Source of the DNA: Magnetofaba australis IT-1
GTDB taxonomy: Bacteria; Pseudomonadota; Magnetococcia; Magnetococcales; Magnetococcaceae
Length of the DNA stretch: 64,000 bases
NCBI RefSeq assembly: GCF_002109495.1
Contig: NZ_LVJN01000021.1
Coordinates: 62,001-126,000, forward strand
Reading direction: 5' to 3'
Shown here: positions 7,938 through 15,342 of the stretch, piece after piece
Layout: each line of letters opens with the position of its first letter
Numbering within the stretch: position 1 is the first letter of the stretch
The notes under the pieces: generated by a model
What the model saw: only the letters and a program-made list of their open reading frames with translations
The model's database searches: none
What the model was told of the DNA's origin: nothing
Made by a program: the position numbers and the translations under genes

Positions 7938-9971
7938 CTAGACGGTAAAGCGCTGCAACATCTGCGTAAGCTTGCCGCTGTTGTCGGCCAGCTCCTGGGC
8001 GTGGCGGCGCACCTGCTGGGAAAGATTTTCAAACCCCTTGGTGGCCTCGCCGATATCGCTCATGGATTTGGCCATGCGAGTGGTAATCTCCGAAGCCATG
8101 TCCACCCGCTCGGAGACTTCACTCTGGTGCTTGGCCGCCTCCGACACCTGCCCGGTAACGTTGCGCACCCCTTCGCTGCTCTCGGAGACCCGCCCGGCCA
8201 CTTCGCTCATGCCCTGGGAGATCTCGCCGATGGAGCGCGTCGCTTCGCTCATCTGCTGCGATAGATCGCCCATGGCGCCCTGCACCCGTTGAGTGATCGC
8301 AGAGGTCTGCTCCATGGCGTCGGAGACATTCTTGAGCACCCCCTCCTGATCATCGGCCAGCTCCAGAATACCTGCGTTCTCCTCATGGATGCGGTCGATC
8401 TGAGAACCCATGTCGCGGCTCGCTTGGGCGGTCTGAGTGGAGCCGCTCTGGATGGCGTTGACTTGGTCGGCGATGGTGGCGGTGGCTTCGGCGGTCTGTT
8501 GCGCCAGCCCTTTGACCTCATTGGCCACCACCGCGAAGCCCTTGCCGGACTCACCGGCCCCAGCGGCCTCGATGGAGGCGTTGAGCGCCAGCATGTTGGT
8601 CTGATCGGCGATGTCGTTGATCAGCCCCACCACCTGATTGATGGCCTGCGCCGAGCGCTCCAGCGTGCCTGCCAGATCATTGGTGGATTTGGCGCGCGCC
8701 GCCGCCTGTTCGGTGTCTTGGCTGGCGCTGGCGCAGCGTTTGCGCATCTCGCGCACCGCCGTCTCCATCTCCTGCACCGCCTCGCGCACCGTACCCACCG
8801 CACGCAAGTTCTGCGTGGTCCCCTCGTGATTGCTCTCCAGCGCCTGATCCACCTGGCTGACCGCCTGCGCCACCTGCGCCAACCCCGTATCCACCTGTTC
8901 GATAGCCGCCGAAATGGCGCTGATGTCCTGATTCATGGCGGAGATCGCTTCACTGATATGCTGAAGATTCTGGTTGCCGCTCTCCACCGCTTCATTGGCT
9001 TCGCGCATGCGCGCATTGACGTCTTTGGATGCGGCGCAAGCCGCCTCGGCCATCTCCCGCATATTGCTGGCGCCGCGGGCGAACTCATCGGAAACATTGA
9101 GCAGATTGCTGGACAACCCATTCATCTCCCGCCCCTGGCCATTCATCTCCTGGGCGAGATTGCGCAAGGAGGCGACCATCTCCAACATCACATTCTTGAT
9201 ACATCCGGGCGCGCCTTTGGTTGATAACGCGCCGCTGTCGGCGCCCAGAGTGAGGTCGCCTTTGGCCACATATGCGGCGATGGTGGAGAGGGTCTCCAAC
9301 TCGCACCCCATGGAGCGCAAAATCGAACGACTGACCATCAACGCCAGCAGCAGCGTCATGACAATCAACACCACAATGGTCACCGCCGCCTTAACCGCGT
9401 CAGCGCGAATGATGGCGCCCACGTCATCCAGATAGATGCCCGAGCCGACAATCCAGCCCCAGGGTTTGAAGAGTTTGACGTGGGAGATCTTCGGCGAGGG
9501 GACATCCTCATTGGGTTTGGTCCATTGATAGTCCACAAAGCCGGCGCCGTCCTGGTTCTTGACCACCTCAACCATGGCGTTAAACAACTGCTTGCCAGCC
9601 GGATCCTTGACCTGGGACAGATCGCGCCCATCCAGTTGCGGCTTGAGCGGATGCATGATCATCACCGGACCGGTATCGTTGATCCAGAAGTAGTTGCCGC
9701 CGTCATAGCGCAGCGCCTTGACCATGGCCTTGGCTTGCGCCTGCGCCTCTTGCGCGCTCATCTCCCCGGCCTGCTCCCGGGCGTGGAAGTGCTCCAGAAG
9801 ACTATAAGCGACCTGCACCTCTTTCTTGACGAAATCGTGCCGATCTTCATACATGCGCGTCTGTTTGGAGTAGACCAACAGCACTCCTGTCAACGCCATG
9901 AACAGCGCCGCCAGGATGATGATGACGCCCAAGCGGGCGCGCAGGGAGAGTTGATTCAGCGCCAGTTGCAT
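7938..9971 (-). CDS. Methyl-accepting chemotaxis protein with periplasmic Cache domain
   Basis: A 677-aa chemoreceptor. The start at 9971 (MQLALNQ) is chosen because AAGGAG lies 7 bases upstream. TM1 is about 14-34. A single-Cache (sCache_2) domain spans about 40-185, with the family signature [15 protein letters not shown] and a [10 protein letters not shown] closing strand. TM2 is about 190-215. A long helical region leads to the signalling hairpin tip ([19 protein letters not shown], then [10 protein letters not shown]). There is no C-terminal CheR pentapeptide. The ligand is probably a small organic acid, by analogy with sCache_2 receptors. No che genes are adjacent. Confidence 0.93.
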   Translation of the reverse strand: MQLALNQLSLRARLGVIIILAALFMALTGVLLVYSKQTRMYEDRHDFVKKEVQVAYSLLEHFHAREQAGEMSAQEAQAQAKAMVKALRYDGGNYFWINDTGPVMIMHPLKPQLDGRDLSQVKDPAGKQLFNAMVEVVKNQDGAGFVDYQWTKPNEDVPSPKISHVKLFKPWGWIVGSGIYLDDVGAIIRADAVKAAVTIVVLIVMTLLLALMVSRSILRSMGCELETLSTIAAYVAKGDLTLGADSGALSTKGAPGCIKNVMLEMVASLRNLAQEMNGQGREMNGLSSNLLNVSDEFARGASNMREMAEAACAASKDVNARMREANEAVESGNQNLQHISEAISAMNQDISAISAAIEQVDTGLAQVAQAVSQVDQALESNHEGTTQNLRAVGTVREAVQEMETAVREMRKRCASASQDTEQAAARAKSTNDLAGTLERSAQAINQVVGLINDIADQTNMLALNASIEAAGAGESGKGFAVVANEVKGLAQQTAEATATIADQVNAIQSGSTQTAQASRDMGSQIDRIHEENAGILELADDQEGVLKNVSDAMEQTSAITQRVQGAMGDLSQQMSEATRSIGEISQGMSEVAGRVSESSEGVRNVTGQVSEAAKHQSEVSERVDMASEITTRMAKSMSDIGEATKGFENLSQQVRRHAQELADNSGKLTQMLQRFTV

Positions 9972-9995
9972 TGCGTGCTCCTTCATTACTTCCAT

Positions 9996-10560
9996 AGCGT
10001 CAGCGCACAGGGTGTGCTGACGCCTGCCATGAGGGCCATGTTCATCGGACGAATCGACGGTGGACCGCCATCAAGGAGATTCATCCAGCCTATTGGAAGC
10101 AAAATTAATTTTTAGCACGTAAATGTCATGCACTTCAGGAAAGCATATCACATAGAATAAATCGACAATAATCGTAATCGTTTGTGTCTTGCTTGTACAA
10201 ATACAGTTTATTCCCCTGTCAACCGTCGCCATAACAGGAAATATTAAATACATTAATCAGTGATTTATAAACACATGAAAAGACAATTATGGGGCATGCC
10301 TAACTATTACAGGATGTAAATATGGCATAAACACCAGCACCAATACCGCCAATTTTATCAAAACGTAACAAGCTGCCGTTGCATTTTGCAACACCCTCCC
10401 GTGCGGTCTCAGGGCGCATCTCAAACTGACGGGATCGGTTCACAGAGAAGGGACGCCGCATCAAGAGACGGGCGCGATGGCGCGGAGATTCGCAGGGGTC
10501 AACAGAGCGGAAGAAAACGCGGGACGCCGCGGACGCAACGTCATTGGTCGACGCAATATA
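9996..10560. other. Gene-free interval with an AT-rich core
   Basis: About 560 bases without a credible gene. From roughly 10090 to 10340 the sequence is strikingly AT-rich compared with the 60+% GC surroundings (for example around 10240-10280). From about 10380 it returns to high GC. Short ORFs on either strand lack ribosome binding sites and coding bias. The AT-rich core lies upstream of the divergent chemoreceptor gene and could hold its promoter or be a remnant of foreign DNA. I see no repeat in it. Confidence 0.4.
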
Positions 10561-10794
10561 TATAGTCGCTAGCATCCAAAAGTGAACATATGGGCGCTGG
10601 AAGATATCGAGGGCTATGCCCTCGAGCTCCCAAGATCAACAGCCACACCGTGGGCTCCGCCCACACCCGCTGGGGGCGCAGCCCCCAGACCCCGCCGCCG
10701 ACCAGTCGACGGCCAATAGTCAGCGCAAGCCGGGCCTACGTCACGCAAACATTGCGTGTTTGGATTTGTGTCATTCTGAATTCAAGCGACTATA
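10561..10794 (+). repeat. Dispersed modular hairpin repeat, copy 4: complete element with terminal inverted repeats
   Basis: The best-preserved short form, 234 bp. It begins TATAGTCGCT and ends AGCGACTATA, perfect 10-bp terminal inverted repeats. Internally it has GATATCGAGGGC..GCCCTCGAGCTCCC, TGGGCTCCGCCCA, CTGGGGGCGCAGCCCCCAG, the CCGCCGACCAGTCGACGG hairpin and the GTCACGCAAACATTG tail. The 73-bp module is absent, so this copy shows the empty site. No transposase is encoded, so the architecture is MITE-like. Confidence 0.88.
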
Positions 10795-10805
10795 GAGAGA
10801 CAAAC

Positions 10806-12080
10806 TCAGGGGCGAGGCAGAGCCTCCACCGCCAAACGAATGCGCGCGGCGGAGCCCTCCGGGTTGAAGGTGTGGGTAAAGGCGGCCACATAGGGCGCCG
10901 GATCCACCGGCTCCAGCATGAGCGGAGCTTCGGTCACCACCCGCGCATAGGCGTCAAACTGACACTGAATACGGCCATCAGAGTCGGCGCTGGTGTAGAA
11001 CCCCGGGATGCGGCCATCGGCCATGGCGTCGCGATAGGCGTCGCACATGGGCCAATAGAGGGTCGGCGGCCGCCCTTCGGCCAACCCATCCACCGCCGCG
11101 CCGGAAAACAGCGTCACCACCTCATCGGCGCGGGCGCACCAGTAGGTGAGCGGGGCAAAGTCGATCAGGTACTCCTCGGCGGGAATCCCCGCCATCACCG
11201 CGCGCACCTGCTCCATGCTCTGTCGCGGATGCGGTTTGAGCACCAGGAATACATCCGGGCCGCGCAGCGACTCCACCATCTCCCGGTTCACCTGCTGAAA
11301 GTCCATGTGGTTGAATAGGAAGGAGGTGTCGTTTTTCATGGCGATGAGGATGACGCGCTTGCCGGGCGGAATGTGCGGTTTATCCTCCCCCACAAAGGCG
11401 TCCCATTCGGCATTGACGCGGGCGCGCCAGGCGGCTTCAAACTTGGGCGCGCCGCCCGCCAGCACCCCCAACCCCCGCTGCGCGGCGAACGCTTCCGCCT
11501 GCTCTGGCGCAATCAGCACAGTCAGATCATAGTCGGCGATGCGCTCGGCGATGGCGCCGTGAAACGCCGACACCGCCACCGGATACCCCACTAAAGGCGC
11601 GCCCGCCTCGCGCGCGGCGGCGTCGATCAGCATCACCGGGTTATAGGGCGTTTTGGGCTCAGGCTTGTGACTCTGAAACACCGCATGCGCGCCCTGCATC
11701 CACCGCTTGAGCGCCGCTTGCAGACCTCTGCGGCGCCAGCCGCTCAACCCGCTGCGCAGCGCCAACGGGTGCGCCAGATTCTCATACACACGGCCCAACA
11801 GATTACGCGGCGCCGTCAGGAATTGATCATCATACAGGCGGTTAAGCAGGAACTCGGGCATCGGATCGAACGCCCGCCAGCCATACAACACGCGATCGGC
11901 GATGCGCTCGGCCAACTGCACAAAGAACTGTTGGTGCTGCATGCGCGGCGCATGCAGAATCAGCAACTCCACTTGGCTCCCAGCGCGCGCGTACTCATAA
12001 ATCACCGGCAGGATGAACTCCAGATCCTGAAGAGCGGCGTCACTGCTGACAAACAGCACGCGGGTCGGGGCAGCGTTCAT
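10806..12080 (-). CDS. CDP-glycerol glycerophosphotransferase-like / GT-B protein
   Basis: A 424-aa soluble protein. The N-terminus (TRVLFVSSDAALQDLEFILP) is a Rossmann start. The C-terminal half has VFLVLKPHPRQ and VVTLFSGAAVDGLAEGRP. This pattern (PHP motif, then Ser-Gly-hydrophobic-X-Glu) is seen in CDP-glycerol/polysialyltransferase-type and KpsC/S-like GT-B proteins. A role in surface glycan synthesis is likely; donor and acceptor are unknown. The ATG sits 14 bases from the outer end of a dispersed repeat (12094), so only a minimal GGAACAG leader separates them. Its promoter must lie in or beyond the repeat and IS element. Confidence 0.6.
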   Translation of the reverse strand: MNAAPTRVLFVSSDAALQDLEFILPVIYEYARAGSQVELLILHAPRMQHQQFFVQLAERIADRVLYGWRAFDPMPEFLLNRLYDDQFLTAPRNLLGRVYENLAHPLALRSGLSGWRRRGLQAALKRWMQGAHAVFQSHKPEPKTPYNPVMLIDAAAREAGAPLVGYPVAVSAFHGAIAERIADYDLTVLIAPEQAEAFAAQRGLGVLAGGAPKFEAAWRARVNAEWDAFVGEDKPHIPPGKRVILIAMKNDTSFLFNHMDFQQVNREMVESLRGPDVFLVLKPHPRQSMEQVRAVMAGIPAEEYLIDFAPLTYWCARADEVVTLFSGAAVDGLAEGRPPTLYWPMCDAYRDAMADGRIPGFYTSADSDGRIQCQFDAYARVVTEAPLMLEPVDPAPYVAAFTHTFNPEGSAARIRLAVEALPRP

Positions 12081-12093
12081 AAGTTCTGTTCCA

Positions 12094-12269
12094 TATAGTC
12101 GCTAGCATTCAAAAGTGCACATATGGGCGCTGAAAGATATCGAGGGCTCCGCCCTCGAGCTCCCAACATCAAAATCCAAACCGTGATTCGGGCCATCCAT
12201 GGCCCTCACCCTTCGGGCTCGCTGCGCGAGTCCGATTTGGCGCTCCTGCCAAATCGTGGGCTCCGCCCA
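12094..12269 (+). repeat. Dispersed modular hairpin repeat, copy 5, left part (interrupted by IS)
   Basis: Begins TATAGTCGCTAGCATTC, then GATATCGAGGGCTCCGCCCTCGA, the 73-bp module (12184-12256) and GTGGGCTCCGCCCA. It then stops at the left boundary of the IS110-family element. In intact copies this point reads GCCCA|CACCCGC. Confidence 0.88.
12184..12256 (+). repeat. 73-bp nested palindromic sub-module, copy 3
   Basis: Near-identical to 4444-4516 and in the same position of the host repeat. It is followed 13 bases later by the IS boundary. Confidence 0.8.
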
Positions 12270-12286
12270 TGTATGGTCCGCTCCGC

Positions 12287-12571
12287 CACGGCAAGAGAAA
12301 ATGTCCACTGATGTGTGAGGCTTAGTCGCGCCCATGTATCCGGCCTGTTGATGAGGGGCTTGTCGCCCTCTGGCCCTGATGGAATTTGCGCGTGGCCCTC
12401 CTCAACACACCCTCGGCCTCTATGGGCCCTTGGGCGAAACAGGTTCTTGACCACGCAGGGCTATGCCGTTTCACGCCATCAATCTCGACTCTCTCTCGCA
12501 ACCTGGCTGGTGGGATCTCTTTCTCTTTCCTTATCGGCCTGTTTTTCTTTTAGAGTTGTATTGCGCTCTCT
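12287..12571 (-). ncRNA. Candidate bridge RNA / seekRNA region of the IS1111-type element
   Basis: 285 bases of non-coding sequence lie between the transposase stop and the IS end. In the IS1111 subgroup this is where the guide RNA is encoded (established for the family). CGCCCATGTAT at 12329-12339 is an exact 11-base copy of the junction sequence at 12264-12274, which spans the target (CGCCCA) and the IS end (TGTAT). CACACCC at 12406-12412 matches the other half of the target (CACACCCGC). Both are candidate guide segments; RNA ends are not determined. Confidence 0.5.
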
Positions 12572-13615
12572 CTACACAGCGGCGCTGGCCCCATAGGCCT
12601 CCTGCTTCACCAGCATCGCCCACGCGCTGCGCGCCATGCGGTTGGCCAGCGCCACCACCGCTCTATTTGCGCCGCGACGTTCCGACACCGACACTGCCCA
12701 CTGGCTGCGGCGATCCGGCTTGTTTTCACACACGCGCAACGCCGCCCGCGCCCCATGAATCAACAGGGTGCGAAGATAACCGTTTCCCCGCTTGCTGATC
12801 CCCGTCAGCCACGCCTTGCCCCCTGTGGAGTGCTGATTGGGAACCAACCCTATCCATGCCGACAGCTCCCGGCCATTCTTAAACGCCCGCACATCCCCCA
12901 CCGACGCCAACAGCGCCGTCGCCGTGATCGGTCCCACTCCCGGGATCGTCATCAGCAATCGACACTGCGGCTCCGCCTTGGCCAGCGCCTCAATCTCACG
13001 CTCATATTTGCCGATGCGCTCATCCAAATGCGCCAGCTCATCGCGCTCATCCTCCAGAATTACGCGAAAATTGGCGCTCATTTCCGAGCTCTCATCACTC
13101 AAAATCAGCACAATCGCCCGCCGCGCCTGTTTGATGCTCTTGGGAAAGACAATCTCATACTCGGCAAGCAGTCCGCGAATCTGGTTCACCAACGCCGTGC
13201 GGTTCTTCACCGCCAGACTGCGCACCCGATGCAACGCTAGAATTTCTTGCTGGGCAACGCTTTTGATCCCCACAAAACGCATATTCGGACGCTGTACCGC
13301 TTCACATATCGCCTCAGCGTCCACGCTGTCGTTCTTGTGCCGCTTCACGTAGGGCTTCACATATTGCGGCGCCATCAAACGCACTTCATGCCCATATCCC
13401 TGAAATTTCCGCGCCCAATGGTGGGCGCCGCTACTGGCTTCCATCCCCACCAGGCACGGCGGCAGTTGCGCCATGTACTCCAGGAGCTCGTCTCGTTTCA
13501 GTCGCTTCTTGAGAACGCTTTTGCCGCTCGCATCGACGCCATGCAACTGAAACACGCTCTTGCCCAGATCAATCCCCAGTACCCGTACCTGTCCGTTTTC
13601 GATATGATTGCTCAT
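12572..13615 (-). CDS. IS110-family (IS1111 subgroup) transposase
   Basis: A 347-aa DEDD transposase, apparently intact. The N-terminal RuvC-like domain has GIDLGKSVFQLHG (about 15-27), VGMEASSGAHHWA and the paired acidic KNDSVDAEAICEA. A helical middle follows. The C-terminal Tnp_IS110 domain has LLMTIPGVGPITATAL, SAWIGLVP and STGGKAWLTGISKRGNGYLR with the catalytic serine region. The enzyme inserts and excises the element using a guide RNA from the IS non-coding end (family knowledge). It starts at ATG 13615, overlapping a third copy of the IS end sequence, which may regulate its expression. Confidence 0.92.
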   Translation of the reverse strand: MSNHIENGQVRVLGIDLGKSVFQLHGVDASGKSVLKKRLKRDELLEYMAQLPPCLVGMEASSGAHHWARKFQGYGHEVRLMAPQYVKPYVKRHKNDSVDAEAICEAVQRPNMRFVGIKSVAQQEILALHRVRSLAVKNRTALVNQIRGLLAEYEIVFPKSIKQARRAIVLILSDESSEMSANFRVILEDERDELAHLDERIGKYEREIEALAKAEPQCRLLMTIPGVGPITATALLASVGDVRAFKNGRELSAWIGLVPNQHSTGGKAWLTGISKRGNGYLRTLLIHGARAALRVCENKPDRRSQWAVSVSERRGANRAVVALANRMARSAWAMLVKQEAYGASAAV

Positions 13616-13706
13616 GGTCCGCTCCGACTCCGTTTAGATGGAAAAACACACCACCATCTTGGCCCATTGCGAGGCCGTTTGGGTAGCGGAGCGGACCATT
13701 CCATTA

Positions 13707-13920
13707 CACCCGCTTAAGGGTCACAGACCCTATGACGATTTGGCAGGATTGCCAAATCGGACTCGCGCAGCGAGCCCGCAGGGTGAGGGCCATGGATGGC
13801 CCGAATCAATCCCGCCAAATTTCCATTGGAAATGTGCCCCATAGTCAGCGCAAGACCAACCAGTGTCATGCAAACATTGAGCGCTTTGGATTTGTGTCAT
13901 TCTGGTTCCAAGCGGCTATA
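13707..13920 (+). repeat. Dispersed modular hairpin repeat, copy 5, right part
   Basis: Continues from the IS boundary with CACCCGCTTAAGGGTCAC..GACCCTATGA, a variant hairpin also found at 58090. The 73-bp module follows in inverted orientation (13736-13808), then ATCCCGCCAAATTTCC, TAGTCAGCGCAAG and GTCATGCAAACATTG. It ends at AGCGGCTATA (13911-13920), the terminal inverted repeat. Confidence 0.85.
13736..13808 (-). repeat. 73-bp nested palindromic sub-module, copy 4 (inverted)
   Basis: From CGATTTGGC to CCGAATCA, the reverse complement of the copies at 4444 and 12184. It sits in a different place in the host repeat, so the module has moved or inverted independently. Confidence 0.8.
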
Positions 13921-14053
13921 TAGAGTCGAGTGCGGCAGGCGCGCATGTTATCACGCCGCAAAGGGGAAATCAGCGCCCCATGGGTTGACACCTTTTCCTC
14001 CCCGGCAGGATAATCAGGGATTCCGCCCTCGCCCTTTTCTGGAAAGAGCATCG

Positions 14054-14176
14054 ATGCGTTTTCTGAAAAAATTGATCGCCGCCCTGATGGCCCTGTTCGG
14101 CAAATCTCCCGCCAAATCAAAAGGGAAAAAGGATGGCGACGGTAAAGCTCCAGAAGATATCTACCCCATGTGGTGA
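14054..14176 (+). CDS. Small hydrophobic-basic peptide, 40 aa
   Basis: The ATG at 14054 follows GGAAAGAGC. The peptide starts MRFLKKLIAALMALFGKS, an amphipathic or membrane-inserting helix. A Lys/Asp-rich linker follows and it ends EDIYPMW. It is separated by only 9 bases from the SGNH hydrolase ATG, so the two are probably co-translated. I do not recognise a family. The membrane-helix plus charged-tail design resembles small accessory proteins found with surface-modification enzymes, which is inference only. Confidence 0.55.
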   Translation: MRFLKKLIAALMALFGKSPAKSKGKKDGDGKAPEDIYPMW

Positions 14177-14185
14177 GGGAACTCC

Positions 14186-15310
14186 ATGACCGCTCCCTCT
14201 CTGCAAGCGCGCGTGCGCGACGCTTTTGACCAGTATCACGACGACATTCTCTCCGGAACTTACGCATTTGGCGGTCGCCGCCTCTGGCGCCAACACCCCT
14301 ATCTGGCCAACATGTTGGACGCTGCCGGCGGGGCGTATGATGACAACGCGCTGCTCACCATCAACAGCCTCGGACTGCGCGCCCGCGAGAATCCCAACCC
14401 TGAGGCGTTGCGCATCGCCCTGCTGGGCGGCAGCGTCGCCTTTGGCAGCTACGCGCCCAGCAACGGAACCACCATCTCCGCTCTGCTGGAGAAGCGACTG
14501 CGGCAATCCCTCGGCGCGCAGCGTCCGGTCGAGGTGTACAACCTGGGCGTCGGCGGCCATGTCATGGCGCAACACGCCATCATGCTGCACCACATCGCCT
14601 TGGAGCATTATCAACCCCATGCGGTGATCTGCCTGGCGGGTTACAACGACGCCCACAGCCTCTACAAAGGTCACGCCCCGGGTGAACCGCTGCAAAATGA
14701 GTTTGGCGCCATGCTGCGCGCCATGCAGACCGGCTCGCACCAAGCCTTTATCAAATTGGTGCTGATCCAAGCGCTACAGGCGCGTTACCGGAGCTTTGAC
14801 GCCGTCATCAAGCGCCTGCAAGCGGTCAATCGCGCCTGGCGTGAAGCGGGCCAGGAGAGCCCCGCCCCCAGCGCACCCATCGACCCGGACCATCTGGCCG
14901 ACGCCGAACGTCAACGCGCCCAACGCGGCGGCGCGCACATGGGCCGTCTGAGCCACCGTCTGCGCGCCATGCTGGCGGGACTGGGCATCCCCTATGTGGC
15001 TGCGTTGCAACCGATGTTGGGACGCGGCGAAAAACCGCCTGCGCCGATGGAGGCGTTGATTCTGCGCGAGTACCGCGCCTCGCGCGCAGGTTTCTTCCCC
15101 TTCATGAATGGGGTGTTTGACGCCGCCTGGACAGAGTTGAATGCGCCGACCCCGGCGGGGGTTGCGCAGGAGAAGTACGCCGCTGTGGACTGCTCGGTGG
15201 ATTTCTCTGCGGTGGCGCGCCAACTTTTCGTCGACCCCGCCCACATGGGCGATGCCGGCAACGCCCTCGTCGCCCAGACGCTGGAGAGCGCGCTCACCCC
15301 CCTGTTATAG
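14186..15310 (+). CDS. SGNH/GDSL-type hydrolase
   Basis: A 374-aa soluble protein with SGNH blocks. LLGGSVAFGSYA (about 79-90) is block I with the nucleophile Ser in GGS. NLGVGGH (about 116-122) is block II with Gly. CLAGYNDAHS (about 150-159) is block III with Asn. DPAHMGDAGN near the C-terminus is block V with Asp and His. There is no signal peptide. Family members act as esterases or O-acetyl transfer/removal enzymes on glycans and lipids; the substrate is not deducible. It follows the 40-aa peptide by 9 bases and converges with the histidine kinase gene. Confidence 0.85.
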   Translation: MTAPSLQARVRDAFDQYHDDILSGTYAFGGRRLWRQHPYLANMLDAAGGAYDDNALLTINSLGLRARENPNPEALRIALLGGSVAFGSYAPSNGTTISALLEKRLRQSLGAQRPVEVYNLGVGGHVMAQHAIMLHHIALEHYQPHAVICLAGYNDAHSLYKGHAPGEPLQNEFGAMLRAMQTGSHQAFIKLVLIQALQARYRSFDAVIKRLQAVNRAWREAGQESPAPSAPIDPDHLADAERQRAQRGGAHMGRLSHRLRAMLAGLGIPYVAALQPMLGRGEKPPAPMEALILREYRASRAGFFPFMNGVFDAAWTELNAPTPAGVAQEKYAAVDCSVDFSAVARQLFVDPAHMGDAGNALVAQTLESALTPLL

Positions 15311-15342
15311 CGCCACAGGCCCTTCGCCAGCGCGGCGGCCAA

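Larger units (their letters stand above)
12270..13706 (-). mobile_element. IS110-family insertion sequence, IS1111 subgroup
   Basis: A 1437-bp element inserted in repeat copy 5. Perfect 14-bp subterminal inverted repeats ATGGTCCGCTCCGC lie at 12273-12286 and, inverted, at 13686-13699. They sit 3 bases from the end downstream of the transposase and 7 bases from the upstream end, the spacing described for the IS1111 subgroup. Flanks read ..CTCCGCCCA and CACCCGC.., which rejoin to the intact repeat sequence without target duplication, as expected for this family. A third copy of ATGGTCCGCTCCG overlaps the transposase start (13614-13626). Confidence 0.88.

Noticed and set aside
10561-10794. Integron attC site
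   Set aside because: Although strongly palindromic, the elements lack R'/R'' core sites (GTTRRRY) and are not arranged head-to-tail around cassette genes; no integrase is present.
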